This document shows positions 37,580 through 49,730 of a DNA stretch of 64,000 nt, piece by piece. How positions within the stretch are numbered: the first letter of the stretch is position 1; the number at the start of each line of letters is the position of its first letter. Made by a program: the position numbers and the translations under genes. The notes below the pieces were generated by a model. The model worked only from the letters and a program-made list of their open reading frames with translations, did no database searches and was not told where the DNA came from. The stretch is from Phoenix dactylifera (taxonomy: Eukaryota > Streptophyta > Magnoliopsida > Arecales > Arecaceae), in the NCBI RefSeq assembly GCF_009389715.1, contig NW_024067666.1, positions 3,699,001 through 3,763,000 of the forward strand, read 5' to 3'.

Positions 37580-38422
37580 GGTTCTTTTACACCAGCAGCC
37601 CTTGTGTCATTTGTCTCTGGTCTAAATATATAATAAGTTATCATGTTCATTTAAGCTGGTTGATATTAACTGTGATAGTCACCTGATTATCCATTTGTCA
37701 TTCTATACTAGATTGAGAGTTGCCTGCAAGTCTTTTGCTGTGTACTTGTGAATCTAAACAATGCAAACAAGAAAAATTTATAAGCAGACATGCTTTTTTT
37801 TTGCCATAGCAAACCAAGATTTATTTATCATTTTCGCTTACGAGACGGTGATTCTCGTCGCGAGAAGAGACGGCGACGGATGAGTGGACTCCAGCTTATC
37901 TCGTGACTGTTAGATAGAACAAGAATCATTAATTCACTCAAATGTTAAGAACCATGCAACTTGGCTTGTTTTGCAAACAATCATATTTGTAAGAAAAGAA
38001 TGAGAGAAAGAGAGAGATATATATTATATACGTTAAAGACAGCTCTTAAGACTGGCTTGCCAGAGCTCAGCTATAAATGACGGGGTTTTGTCCACCTGCA
38101 CCGACGAACGCCTGCATGGGCACAAAAATTGGTCGTTAAGAACTTAGAAGATGACTTGGAGAGATGTGAGCGATAGTTGTATGTGGGTGACCTCAAACAT
38201 GCCAGGAGTGGCTCCAGGCTGGAGGAGGCTGACTATAATGAGCTTCTCGTTACTATCTTTGTTTTTTTTTTTCCGCTCTAGAATAAAAGCATCATACATG
38301 ACATGTATAGATACAGCCAAAAAAATCAAAAAGCAATACATCATGGAGAGCACTTAGCAACTCCATTTCTTCCACCTCTAGATGGTCCTCTGAATGATTG
38401 GCGACAAAAGATGCAATCCAAT
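37580..38422. other. Gene-free interval
   Basis: No supported gene. Short frames only, and no repeat family recognised. Confidence 0.4.
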
Positions 38423-38650
38423 TTATAGTACTCCAGCGTGCACGAGCACTGCAAGCATGAATATAGAGTGAGCCAGCAGAGCGAGCAGAAGCAGAGATGG
38501 TGCGAGCATAGGCGCGAAGAAAAATATTGAGAAGAGAGGAGAGAGCGAGGTCAGGAAAGAAATGGCCAGTCGAGCAAAGGCCCTGAGGAGGAATTCCAGC
38601 AATGTCAGCAACAATGCCAGGGCCAAAATCCGAATTTTAGGAACCTTCAT
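38423..38650 (-). CDS. Small hydrophobic ORF, doubtful
   Basis: A 75-codon minus-strand frame opening MKVPKIRILALALLLTLLE, rich in Leu, Ala and Phe with at least two membrane-length hydrophobic stretches. I recognise no family. Hydrophobic short frames arise readily by chance, and nothing else nearby argues for translation. It lies 140 bp left of the tRNA gene, on the other strand. Confidence 0.15.
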   Translation of the reverse strand: MKVPKIRILALALLLTLLEFLLRAFARLAISFLTSLSPLFSIFFFAPMLAPSLLLLALLAHSIFMLAVLVHAGVL

Positions 38651-38791
38651 TAATTTGTCCTTCGGGGTGGTGCGTGAATGGATAGGGGACGTTCCCTCTC
38701 CCGTGGTGGTCGTCGTCTTCTTGATTTGATGGATTATAAGCGTTATATAACTCTAATCATAACTATATTACAATAAGCTTCACACACCCAA

Positions 38792-38796
38792 GCGGG

Positions 38797-38839
<43 letters not shown>

Positions 38840-38864
38840 GCGTGTTCGATCCACGCTCACCGCA
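38792..38864 (+). tRNA. trnF-GAA: tRNA-Phe (GAA)
   Basis: A 73-nt cloverleaf without intron: acceptor stem GCGGGGA/TCACCGC plus A, D arm GCTC/GAGC, anticodon stem TCAGA/TCTGA with GAA at 38825-38827, and T arm GCGTG/CACGC around TTCGATC. The sequence matches the usual plant nuclear tRNA-Phe. A T5 run at about 38867-38871 is the Pol III terminator, and CAA motifs a few bases upstream fit plant tRNA start sites. CCA is not encoded, as normal for eukaryotes. Confidence 0.97.
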
Positions 38865-38866
38865 AT

Positions 38867-38871
38867 GTTTT
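38867..38871 (+). terminator. Pol III terminator of tRNA-Phe
   Basis: Run of five T right after the tRNA 3' end. Confidence 0.7.
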
Positions 38872-39314
38872 TGAAATTTATTCAACCAGTTTAATTTTTA
38901 TTTTTGAATGTCAATAAAATTTGGAAAATAAAAATTTCAAATTGACCCTTTTTAGAAATTGTTCTAATATTTTATATTATCTTTCAAAATAAGAAAAGTA
39001 TTAATTAAAACTTCCGGAAATCAAGAGTATTTTGAAATTAATTCAACATTTTTAATATTTTGCTTTATAGATAAGAGGATTTGGAAATGGTAAAATTTAC
39101 TATTGCTAGCAAGTTTAGTTGTCGTTAACTTATCACTCAATAAATTATTTGAAAAAAATATCATTTTATAAGTTAATAATTGATTCAACCACAAAAACCT
39201 AATAAACTCGAAATGGTGAACTACAATTAGTTGGGAGAGAATAAATACTAAATTCTAGTTCATAAGTTAGGTAGGTTGTGGCTCAAATGTGAAAGTTGAG
39301 ATTGGAAGATGTTT
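38872..39314. other. AT-rich spacer
   Basis: Nothing recognised between the tRNA gene and the 543-bp array. Confidence 0.5.
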
Positions 39315-41489
39315 CTCATTTTTTGAGTTATATGAGGGATATATTGTACAAAAGACTAAATTATTCTATGATTTCAGGCAAATATGTGAAATAGAAGTTC
39401 ATGTAGAGCATTTCCTTCCCTTGTTATTCCTCGAATGTTTCATGTATTGTTTAGGAATTGTAACCACAAACTAATCGAAATTCCTAAGTGAATAATACTT
39501 TGCAACTTTACAGAACCCTAAACCATGGATCATAAGAAATCCATGTATAAATCAAAAGATAGGATTATGCTCTTGTGGCAAACTAGTTTATGAATAGGAA
39601 TAGTAATACAGTGATGCAATTCAACCAATTACAAATTCTTGCAGGGGAACTAGATTAGTACCTAATTGGTTCACATATCGCATCATTAGAATATTTGTAG
39701 TCAATTGTGCTGAAGCAACAGCATGACAAGCAACATAAACATACGAACTCATATTTTTTGTTGTTTCTTTTGATCTCTCTTATATAATTAATATATTAGC
39801 AACATTTTTCTTGAACAAGGATAAATCTTCGTAGGTTAACTTGCATAAGGTTCCACTCTCATTTTTTGAGTTATATGAGGGATATATTGTACAAAAGACT
39901 AAATTATTCTATGATTTCAGGCAAATATGTGAAATAGAAGTTCATGTAGAGCATTTCCTTCCCTTGTTATTCCTCGAATGTTTCATGTATTGTTTAGGAA
40001 TTGTAACCACAAACTAATCGAAATTCCTAAGTGAATAATACTTTGCAACTTTACAGAACCCTAAACCATGGATCATAAGAAATCCATGTATAAATCAAAA
40101 GATAGGATTATGCTCTTGTGGCAAACTAGTTTATGAATAGGAATAGTAATACAGTGATGCAATTCAACCAATTACAAATTCTTGCAGGGGAACTAGATTA
40201 GTACCTAATTGGTTCACATATCGCATCATTAGAATATTTGTAGTCAATTGTGCTGAAGCAACAGCATGACAAGCAACATAAACATACGAACTCATATTTT
40301 TTGTTGTTTCTTTTGATCTCTCTTATATAATTAATATATTAGCAACATTTTTCTTGAACAAGGATAAATCTTCGTAGGTTAACTTGCATAAGGTTCCACT
40401 CTCATTTTTTGAGTTATATGAGGGATATATTGTACAAAAGACTAAATTATTCTATGATTTCAGGCAAATATGTGAAATAGAAGTTCATGTAGAGCATTTC
40501 CTTCCCTTGTTATTCCTCGAATGTTTCATGTATTGTTTAGGAATTGTAACCACAAACTAATCGAAATTCCTAAGTGAATAATACTTTGCAACTTTACAGA
40601 ACCCTAAACCATGGATCATAAGAAATCCATGTATAAATCAAAAGATAGGATTATGCTCTTGTGGCAAACTAGTTTATGAATAGGAATAGTAATACAGTGA
40701 TGCAATTCAACCAATTACAAATTCTTGCAGGGGAACTAGATTAGTACCTAATTGGTTCACATATCGCATCATTAGAATATTTGTAGTCAATTGTGCTGAA
40801 GCAACAGCATGACAAGCAACATAAACATACGAACTCATATTTTTTGTTGTTTCTTTTGATCTCTCTTATATAATTAATATATTAGCAACATTTTTCTTGA
40901 ACAAGGATAAATCTTCGTAGGTTAACTTGCATAAGGTTCCACTCTCATTTTTTGAGTTATATGAGGGATATATTGTACAAAAGACTAAATTATTCTATGA
41001 TTTCAGGCAAATATGTGAAATAGAAGTTCATGTAGAGCATTTCCTTCCCTTGTTATTCCTCGAATGTTTCATGTATTGTTTAGGAATTGTAACCACAAAC
41101 TAATCGAAATTCCTAAGTGAATAATACTTTGCAACTTTACAGAACCCTAAACCATGGATCATAAGAAATCCATGTATAAATCAAAAGATAGGATTATGCT
41201 CTTGTGGCAAACTAGTTTATGAATAGGAATAGTAATACAGTGATGCAATTCAACCAATTACAAATTCTTGCAGGGGAACTAGATTAGTACCTAATTGGTT
41301 CACATATCGCATCATTAGAATATTTGTAGTCAATTGTGCTGAAGCAACAGCATGACAAGCAACATAAACATACGAACTCATATTTTTTGTTGTTTCTTTT
41401 GATCTCTCTTATATAATTAATATATTAGCAACATTTTTCTTGAACAAGGATAAATCTTCGTAGGTTAACTTGCATAAGGTTCCACTCTC
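39315..41489. repeat. Perfect-looking tandem array, 4 x 543 bp
   Basis: Units run 39315-39857, 39858-40400, 40401-40943 and 40944-41486, each starting CTCATTTTTTGAGTTATATG and ending AAGGTTCCACT. Reading along all four I see no difference between them. The unit is AT-rich, has no sustained frame, and contains one ACCCTAAACC word. TCTC occurs at both outer edges (39314-39317 and 41486-41489), a possible microhomology at the duplication breakpoints. Either a very recent amplification or an assembly effect. Confidence 0.95.
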
Positions 41490-41704
41490 TAATCACATCA
41501 TAGGAGAGTCTCCATGACGATGTAACACAACTTTGACCAAGATTTTTGCCTTCGCTGATAATTGGTTCTTTGATGCTGCCAAGAACTATACGTTTACAGA
41601 AAAGACTTGAATTTGTGATGGGAGGCTACTTGCTTTAGAAAGAGTATTAGAGATGCTCTCTAACATGCTTGAAACCATGAGGTTTGAAAATACATTAAAA
41701 GAAT

Positions 41705-42592
41705 TGTTGTGGTTGAAATTTGGCCTAAGGGTGACCACGCCGGAGGAAGCTGAGAAGACGCCGGTCGGGACGGAGAAAGGGAGCCACCTCTTGCGCTCCT
41801 GTACCTGCACAAAGCCTTGGCCGGTGATTCCGGCGAAGGCCGTCCGATGGCTAAGTTAGCCGAGTTTTTGGAGAGGTTTCTGAATGTTTTGAATTGCTTC
41901 TAATGGCTTACCGAAGGCCTTTTTCTACATCCTTTTTATAGAGAAAGGGTCTCGGCCGTTACTTGAAGTCTCGGACCGTACTGTGATCAGCTAGCCATTA
42001 GCTGAAGGTGGCGTGAATCACGGAGATCAATCCCGCGGGCCGAGAATTTGAGAGATATCTTTCCAGATTTGTTCTGAGGATCTGCCACGTCATTCCAAAC
42101 GGAAGCAGTTGAGGTGGGCTCTTCAGTGCATTGTGTGCACACTCCTTCTCGAGGCATTACCTGATGGTATGCGAGGGCCAATCATCAATGCCTCCCCCCT
42201 CCAAGGCGGCCATCATGATGACCGGCCTTTAATACCGCGATCCAAAAAGATCTGCTGTGGGAGCTTCTCTGCCACGTGGCATAATCTGACCGCTCGGCTG
42301 CCCGAGCAGGCCGATTAGAGCCGTTGAGGTAGACTATATAAGGCCTTGGGGGGGAACCGTTCCTTTTGTGCTGAGGATCCACAGAATTTTTGACGGAATC
42401 AAAGTTGACAGGGCTGAGGTTGGCTTGGCCTTTTGCGGGGTCCGAGGTTGGCCTGGCCTCTGTCCAAGGTCGGCTCGACCTTCGACGGGGTCCGAGGTCG
42501 ACTCAACTCTTAGCAGGGCTGAGGCTGGGCATGCTTGGCAGGAATTGGGTGGTTCCATGCTGGAGTAGGACGATCTATTTTGCCTTCCATCA
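41705..42592 (-). mobile_element. Solo LTR, probably Ty3/gypsy
   Basis: An 888-bp block with TG...CA ends (TGTTG on the left; TGATG read inward from the right), flanked by AGAAT on both sides (41700-41704 and 42593-42597), a perfect 5-bp target duplication. No internal region is present, so the element was reduced to one LTR by recombination. Minus orientation is preferred: a TATAAAAA box lies at 41933-41940 on that strand, about 225 bp from the end, and the terminal CCAAATTTCAACCACAACA resembles the Tat LTR end at 6776. A plus-strand CTATATAAGG at about 42332 leaves some doubt about the orientation. Confidence 0.85.
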
Positions 42593-42597
42593 AGAAT

Positions 42598-43110
42598 AGT
42601 ATTTTTTTTTAATATGTGCTATTTCAACATCTCTTCCCTCTTTTTATGAGGGCACGAGGGTTGGAAATACATGGGGAAATAGAATTTTTATTATTTTGAT
42701 GAAGAAAATGGTCTTTTTAGCACTACCCAACCTATTAGATGCTGTCACATGATTAATACCAAGCACACAGACATAGGAATGTACATTCTTGCACATCTCC
42801 ATATGATTTTACCAAGCGGTGAGTCACTTGACTTCTTTATTCTATGGGAATCTTCTAATCTAGTTACTGCCTGAGTCTATCCGTATTCATGTTTACAGAA
42901 GAAATCCAAACCTTAAAAAAGTATTAAGTGAAAATTTTCTATACACCAACACGTACCACCACATCTTGCTGGGGATCGGCGCACATGAATCGAAAAAAAA
43001 AAAAGTGCAGTAAACTGGATGCAGACGCAAATGATTAATTACACAGAAACTCGGAGATTAAACCTAAAGGATTAGAATGATCGTGACTCCATAAAGCTTC
43101 TAGTTGTAAC
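42598..43110. other. Gene-free interval
   Basis: AT-rich, nothing recognised between the solo LTR and the second LINE. Confidence 0.45.
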
Positions 43111-43120
43111 TCTACGGTGC

Positions 43121-43540
43121 TTCTTTTGCGCCGAAGAATTACCTACCATCATAGGTAACTGCTACATCATTTTATTTGGAGACGGACAACTTTCGTTTAT
43201 TCCAAAAATATCTTCGAAGGCTTTTCAAATCGTATTATTCTTGAAAGCGATTCTACTATGGTGGTTGAGTAGATCTGGAGACAGAGACGCACGGTTGAGA
43301 ATCGGTCGTTGATCTATGAGAATCGTAGATTGATGGAGAAGTGTAACTCGCATCAAACTTCACACATATACGGAGAGGCCAACATGACTACCAACTGAGT
43401 GGCTTACTATATAGCCCACCACTTCAGTGGTTCGTCTAAGTGGATAGTGGGTCTGTGCCATGATCTTTACGTAGTCTTCTGTGTTGGTCGTATTCATATT
43501 CATAGTGCGTGAGCTGTTGTTGTACCAAAAAATAAAATAA
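43121..43540 (+). mobile_element. 5'-truncated L1-type LINE, copy 2
   Basis: Flanked by TCTACGGTGC on both sides (43111-43120 and 43541-43550), a 10-bp target duplication, and ending in an A-rich AAAAAATAAAATAA tail. A plus-strand frame from about 43240 keeps RNase H-like words, LESDSTMVVE and YGEANMTTN, then VAYYIAHHFSG, with two in-frame stops. The 3' end GAGCTGTTGTTGTACC plus A run is the same type as copy 1 at 37168-37570. More decayed in its frame than copy 1, so perhaps older or from a different source copy. Confidence 0.85.
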
Positions 43541-43550
43541 TCTACGGTGC

Positions 43551-44790
43551 ATCACAGGAAAAAAAAAAAAAACTGTCTTTGAGATAGATGGCATGGCAGC
43601 TATCCACAACGGTACTACACTCTGCCGTGCAGAAATCTCAATGTAGAGATCCGGTTTGTAGGATTTTTAGTACCAACTTTGCTTCTTAAAACTCGGGCCG
43701 GCGACCAACCCTTCCATTAAAAAACAAAGAAGAAGAAAAAGTTTGTCTCCTAACATGGACGACTGAACTGTACCTAAAAAAGAAATGAAACCTGATTTTT
43801 ATTTTATTTATTTTTTTGGGCTAATAATTCTTCACTCAAACAACATGAGAGGTTTGCCTATTATTGTATACAAGGATACAAAATACTTCTTCCATGTTAA
43901 AAGACCTGCTCGGTGATAAGAGTAGAACTGTTAAAAATGTTTATATCATATTTTTAACCAATCAAAACTTTAGATACTATTATGCAATTAAGAATAAAAA
44001 ATAGTTTCATAAAAAGTAAAATAAATTGGAATAGATCTAGATATTGGTTGGTTAGATAGTAGAAATAAATGAATAATGATTCTCAAGAGAAATTAGATCC
44101 CTCTATTGGCTCGAATAAAGCTGTCTGATGACCAAGTAAAGTCCCAGATGGAGCCAAGTATATGAACGCTTCAGGGAGACAACTTTGAACGCTGAAACCA
44201 ATAAGAGCATCGAAATCCACAGTTGGATTCAGAAATGCAGAATTTTGTATAGACTTGGAACCATGCATGGTCTTCTAAATTTTTATCTAAGAACTCCGGA
44301 TTACAGCTTTGAATCCCATGGAAGTCTGCTATGATATGAACTTAAAACATGTTTTGTTACATGTGAATCCAATCCTACAAGACTTGGATCTAATTTCTTA
44401 CATATACATCAATTATATTGAAGGGAGTTGGTCACAGTTCTCAGCATTAACGAGACTGGATTTTCCTTTGAGAAGAAGAGCACTTCGATAGTTCTTGAAA
44501 GTGCTTCGATCCTGCTGTCTAAGAACGTTGCACGCTTCTGAATTCTAAAGACTTGGTTCATTAGGTAAGGGCAAATACAACGAGGCTAATTTAGATCATA
44601 AATTTGAACCAATGGCCTAAGGACACATGGAGCTTTCAGCCATCAAGAGGGGAGTCAAAAAAGCGTTTTATTCTAATAAACAAAAAAAATATATTTTTGC
44701 CATCCCTCTGACCATTTTTTTAGTCGTTAAAATTCGAACCCAAGAGTGCCCACAAGGTCTGTCATTTGCCTGCTTTTTATGCTCTCTACA
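43551..44790. other. Gene-free interval
   Basis: AT-rich sequence with short frames only. No family recognised. Confidence 0.4.
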
Positions 44791-44792
44791 AT

Positions 44793-45012
44793 TGGAAAGG
44801 AGTAGAAAACAAAGTAACCTTCAAAGACCATCAATGGTACAAGCTTTTTCAGCTAAAACAATAAGCCATGCCCTCTGAACAACAAATCATAGCTAAAACA
44901 ATAGGAAAGAAGCAATAGAAAACAAAGTAACCTCCAAAGACCATCAATGGTACAAACTTTTTCAGCTAAAACAATAAGCCATGCCCTCTGAAACAACAAA
45001 TAATAGCTACAT
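44793..45012. repeat. Direct duplication, about 113-bp period
   Basis: Two diverged copies from about 44795 and 44903; both contain GAAAACAAAGTAACCT (44805 and 44918) and AAGACCATCAATGGTACAA. A few substitutions and small indels separate them. Confidence 0.85.
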
Positions 45013-45217
45013 TCTTTTATCACCAAGCAATGAGTATGAATGCAGAGGTCATCCTCACTTTCCAACTTATACAACATAGAAGAACTATACACAATTATTT
45101 GCCCAAAATCATTCTCCTACTTCTCGAGCTACAAAAAATTCCCTACAACTTGCTCAGAAGAATCATGCCCTGTATCATGACTTGGCTTATATGGCAAACA
45201 ACACCTTTCCACATTGC

Positions 45218-45397
45218 GTTCTTTCATCTTGTCATGGCTTCATTTTATTAATAGGCGATAAGGAACTTGAATTTAGGCACCTTCCTGATCAAATCGCAAA
45301 CAACTCTTAAAGAGTTCTTCCATCTTGTCATGGCTCCATTTTATTAATTGGCAATAGGGAACTTGAAATTAGGCATCATCTTCCTGGATCAAATTGC
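45218..45397. repeat. Direct duplication, about 96-bp period
   Basis: Copies from 45218 and 45314 share CATCTTGTCATGGCT and CATTTTATTAAT words and differ by several substitutions and indels. It lies close to the preceding duplication, so this stretch has duplicated locally more than once. Confidence 0.75.
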
Positions 45398-46363
45398 TGA
45401 TCTCCATTATCAACTGACTGCTTGGGCAGAACACTAAAATGAGTCTTAAGAATGCCAAACAAGCTGGTGGAGTGACATAGCAGCTGATTTATTGTGGAAT
45501 AAGTTTTTCATTTGATGTGTTTGCTTTATGGACTTGGTTAGTGACAAAATTTGAACAGCCATTTCCTGTTAAAACCAAGAAGAGAAGCAGTCAGTACTAA
45601 TGGTTAATCTGCTAATACAAGCAACAATGGTAAAAGCAAACCAAAACAAAAGAGAAAGGGAATTACTTTTGCGGTGGTATTTCTGGGAATGTTTCTTCTT
45701 TGGTCTCTGCTGGCAAGCCACAGAAGAAATAAGTCTCACAAAGCTGAATGATTAATTTGTTTTTTTCAACATTTTCCCATGATAGGATTCCAGTTTTCTC
45801 TTCTTATAAAAGCAAAGTAATGACAAACTGATAGAGATAAATCATCTAACCCAATGCACGACAAAATGCAAAGATCCTAAGATAACCAAATTTAGTGTTG
45901 CATAAGGTTATATATATAAGAAGAATCGGTAAAGGTTAGTTATACTAAAAGATGACTACCTGCTTGCTTAACTGGATTATTGCCCTCCGAAATTCAGAAA
46001 GAGATTAAAGCTTGTTTCTTTGGATTCAAGAGATGCAGAATAACCTACATTATCATAGAGCACATTTCAGTACTTCAATAAAGCGGAAAAATATATGCAA
46101 GAGGATTCTACAGTTGTTACTCCAAAAATATTAAAAAAAAAAATTATAGTAGCCGCCAATAACTCTTCATAGGTTTAGTAATATCTTTTTGATGGGTACA
46201 TGCAATTGAAAGAATATGTGGGCATCTTTCATCATCACTTACCTTATGAAAAAACACTGGTGCTCTGTTTCCTTTCAGGTCTCTGCACATAGCAAAAACA
46301 ACTATATATTTTCTTCCATCAAAAAAGAATCACTTTAACATAGGTCCTCTACAGTTGGCCCCA

Positions 46364-49300
46364 TCAATAGAAGTTGAGATCAGTGTATCCATGTGGGTAT
46401 GGCAAAAGTTCTTCAACTTCTATTCTAGAGCTAGAACAACCCAAGTTCTTTCTGCTTCGGCTATGACTGATTATTTCAACCTCTGCTGAAAAAATGCTGT
46501 ACACTGGTCTATGGTCGGAGAATCTGGACTCACCACGAACATAAGCCAATTGATTGAGGCCTCTTCCATACCATAAAATGCGGTCACACCTTCACAATAC
46601 AAATAGCGCAATTAGCTTTGCAAACTCAAATTAAACAATAGGATATGAAAAATTTTACATCCTGCAAGATGCCGTGCTTTGAGCTTTTACCATGCTGGTG
46701 TCCGCCGCTTCTCTTTAGAATGCATGTCATCCCCCGCATATCGATCTGAGTTAGTTGAATATTTATATGTTGGAGGGAAATATATTCTTCCTTCTTTCCA
46801 GCCCTCAAAAACACGACCACATCCTTGCTCTATCCGAAGCTGTTAAAGACATAAGAGATTTGGTTCCATGCTTCACAATAATTAAGAAAAGAAGAACAGA
46901 AGAATCATGGCTTTCTCTAAGTTCCAAGAGAACCTCCCTCTTTCCTCCTCTAATATAGAGAAAGTAAAGAAAATAATAGGTATTCTTGGGACACTGAAAG
47001 CCATCATGCATAGAAGATTTTCAAGACACCGAAAGCCAGACTAAGAAGCCCTGCTAATATATATAATAGTTGTCCAGCACTTAGCAATTGGGAAAACTAC
47101 CTGATCTCTTTGCAGCAATGCTCCCCAGTTTCGCATTTCAACTAGAGCCTTTGCTGAGCGATATGAAAGAGCGACGCGGTAATTCAAGTCCCCAAGCCAT
47201 ATTATCCGACTGAAATAAATAAGAAAAGTGCAAGCTTAAAATAAATTTAAATTATTTCTCTCGGTCAGTCAAATCTAAAAAGTGGGCTTACTCATGCTCA
47301 AGAATTGTTTCAGGTGACTTTTCATCAGCAACACCATGCACCCATGGAAATCTAGTTTTCCTCAGAATCTCCATGACATCAGAGTTCCTTCGTAGCTCAT
47401 CTCCCTCCTTCTGCCCTGATGTCAAGTGACTGCAGATGAAGCAGAAGCTTGTTTGGTGCAAAGACATGCTAATGGAAATTGATCCCTGAACGAAGGACAA
47501 TATCCTCCACTTTACTCATGATGTTCAAAAATCACCAAAATGGATAAAGCACTGATAGAGCATCAATTTCTTGCAAAAAGGTCTTAGTTAATGTTGAAAG
47601 TGAAGTAATATTAAATAGTAACTTGTTTAAGCATTGTGGGGGGGGGGGGAGTTAATCTGAATCCGTGACATTTACCTTGTTACCGAGATAACCCATTAAA
47701 CCTCTGCCAACACAAGATACCTTCAAGTTCTTTACATCATCTCTAATTTCACTCCTCACCCATACTGTGAGAAATATCCCAACCATCTGCTTACTTGCCA
47801 CCGAGCAGTACCTGGCATTGTCCCAAGTTCAAATTTAAGACTATTTCAGCAATGGCAGAGGCTTGAGCATAGAGAACAAAGTGTAAAGTTAAATCATGAT
47901 TGAAAAAGGAAGGAAAAGCTTCACATAGAGTTAGAAAAACATTAGACCAAAATTGTCAAAAAAATTATGAAAATTTAACAAGTCTTGCAAAGGGCTACCT
48001 AGATTTTCCTGATGGTCTCTCCCTCTCTTCCACTGATGAATCACCATAGCCATATGACATTGGTGAAAAAATGACAGTACTAGGTGACTCCATGCCAAAA
48101 TTCTCATCATCAGATGACCCACACCATCTAAAATTGGGATCAAAATCACTTGGTCTGCTCCCAAAGCTGACACGTTCGCAGACACTGAATCGACGATCCA
48201 GCCTTGACTGTGGGACCATGATATCTCCATCAATTCTTAAACTGCGGCTCAGGGACTGGAACGACCGTCGATGAAGCAGCGATGAACTCTTTTGCCTCAT
48301 TGCCGAACCCTCAAAGTCGGCATCAAGCTCAGCAATTGGATTGGGAACAGGGGAGGGCGTGTGGTAGCTTACACTACCACCAGTGCCAGGAAGATTGTTC
48401 AGTGTCTTTCTAATGAGAGCCATCCATTTTCTTGCTGGGCCATTGTCTTCGGAACCTAGAACATTCCCAGCATTCAAAGGAACAATCTCCTGAAACCTAA
48501 GAAGCGGCAAGGATTTAATTAATGAGATTTATGTTAACCATCAAGAAGTTGCATGCTTCACATTTAGTGTAGAGATATACCCCAAAACATAAATATCAGC
48601 AGGAGGATAAGCATGGAGCCAGTCCTCAAGTTTCAAGGAATTTGAGGGGGATTTTCCTCCTACATTCCATGTTGCGACAAACATTCTACACACCAAGTGG
48701 AGAAGAAGATTAAAGGTTCGTATCACACATTGGAAGACACATTGTAATTAGCAAGTGAGGAAGCTAAATAAGGTTGATGGGGAGATAATCCGAATTACTT
48801 GTATTCCTGAGTATCTGTAACTTGAGCTGATTCCAGATCATTCCTTCCTCGCCAAACTCGATCCGTGCTCCGTTTGGACAATCTCTCTGAGGATCCATGG
48901 GAAATTAGCAGGCAACGAGAGACAGTATTTAAGGTGCAGCCGATTCGAGGAATCAAAGGAATTTGAAGAAGAAGAACAAAAGAAAGAAACGCAAGCAGCA
49001 GCTTAGATGTGGTCCAAAGATATTAGGCAGGGAGGAGCCTGGCACTCTAACCTGTTCGGCTTTTCTTGACTGTGGATGCCTCTCTCTCTGAGAAGCTGGT
49101 CCTCCATTTTTCATCACCTCCTGTAAAGAACAAGCAATTAAAAAAAAGAGGAGATGAAGATTAAAAAGGCTGTCGCTTGAGTCCTTGAGTACTGTTGTCT
49201 TCATCAGAGATATGAACTTATACATTGAAATTATTTTTTTTAAAAAAAAGGAATAAGGATTGCAGAATTTATCAAGGGATGCTGAAGGAAAATCTCAGAT

Positions 49301-49730
49301 ATTTTGTGAAAATTAAATATATCTATTTACAACAATATGGATCCAAGGGAAAGAAGAGATCTTTAGGAACAAAAAGAAATAGAAGTATAGAACCGAGCCT
49401 CAAATCCAAGAGCTGGAGACTTCTACACTTAAAATCCCAGAAAAAGGAAATCACAACTAGTAACAGAGAACTGAGGCCAAATCCAGAAGAGAAGCAATGG
49501 ACTTACCTCTGCCAACAACATCATCTGCATTAAAGTCCTGAGCTTTGCCCTTGATGCTGAACCACTTTCTGACTGTCTTGGACCATGATAGCTTCTCCCA
49601 CAAAATTAGGGGAAGAAACTTAAATCAGCAATCCTAAAGACAAAATATATTAACTACATCAAAATGAAGGAAAAAATTTTTTCTTTTGAGGGGAAAAAAC
49701 CTTGCTTTTCTTCGAATTTTCATCTCTCAT
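46364..49730 (-). CDS. Type I inositol polyphosphate 5-phosphatase
   Basis: Eleven exons on the minus strand: 49730-49701, 49591-49507, 49120-49052, 48886-48799, 48685-48581, 48496-47999, 47811-47676, 47485-47292, 47209-47101, 46839-46691 and 46589-46364; 1689 nt, 562 aa, every phase matching. The enzyme removes the 5-phosphate from inositol polyphosphates or phosphoinositides, damping Ca2+ and membrane signalling. The N-terminus [13 protein letters not shown] is typical of plant type I enzymes. The catalytic fold starts at VATWNVGGK (about 94-102), continues through [19 protein letters not shown], a long Ser-rich insert (about 165-290), [20 protein letters not shown] (406-413), PAWCDR (486-491) and SDHRPV (512-517), and ends [19 protein letters not shown]. 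The key motifs are all present. Closest recalled Arabidopsis relatives are type I At5PTases such as At3g63240. The most tentative junction is intron 1 (donor GTTTTTTC). Confidence 0.93.

Noticed and set aside
40057-40066. ACCCTAAACC word as an interstitial telomere repeat
   Set aside because: A single copy per 543-bp unit, not a run of TTTAGGG repeats.
42330-42340. Plus-strand TATA-like CTATATAAGG in the solo LTR
   Set aside because: The minus-strand TATA box and the LTR end resembling the Tat LTR favour the opposite orientation; kept only as a doubt.
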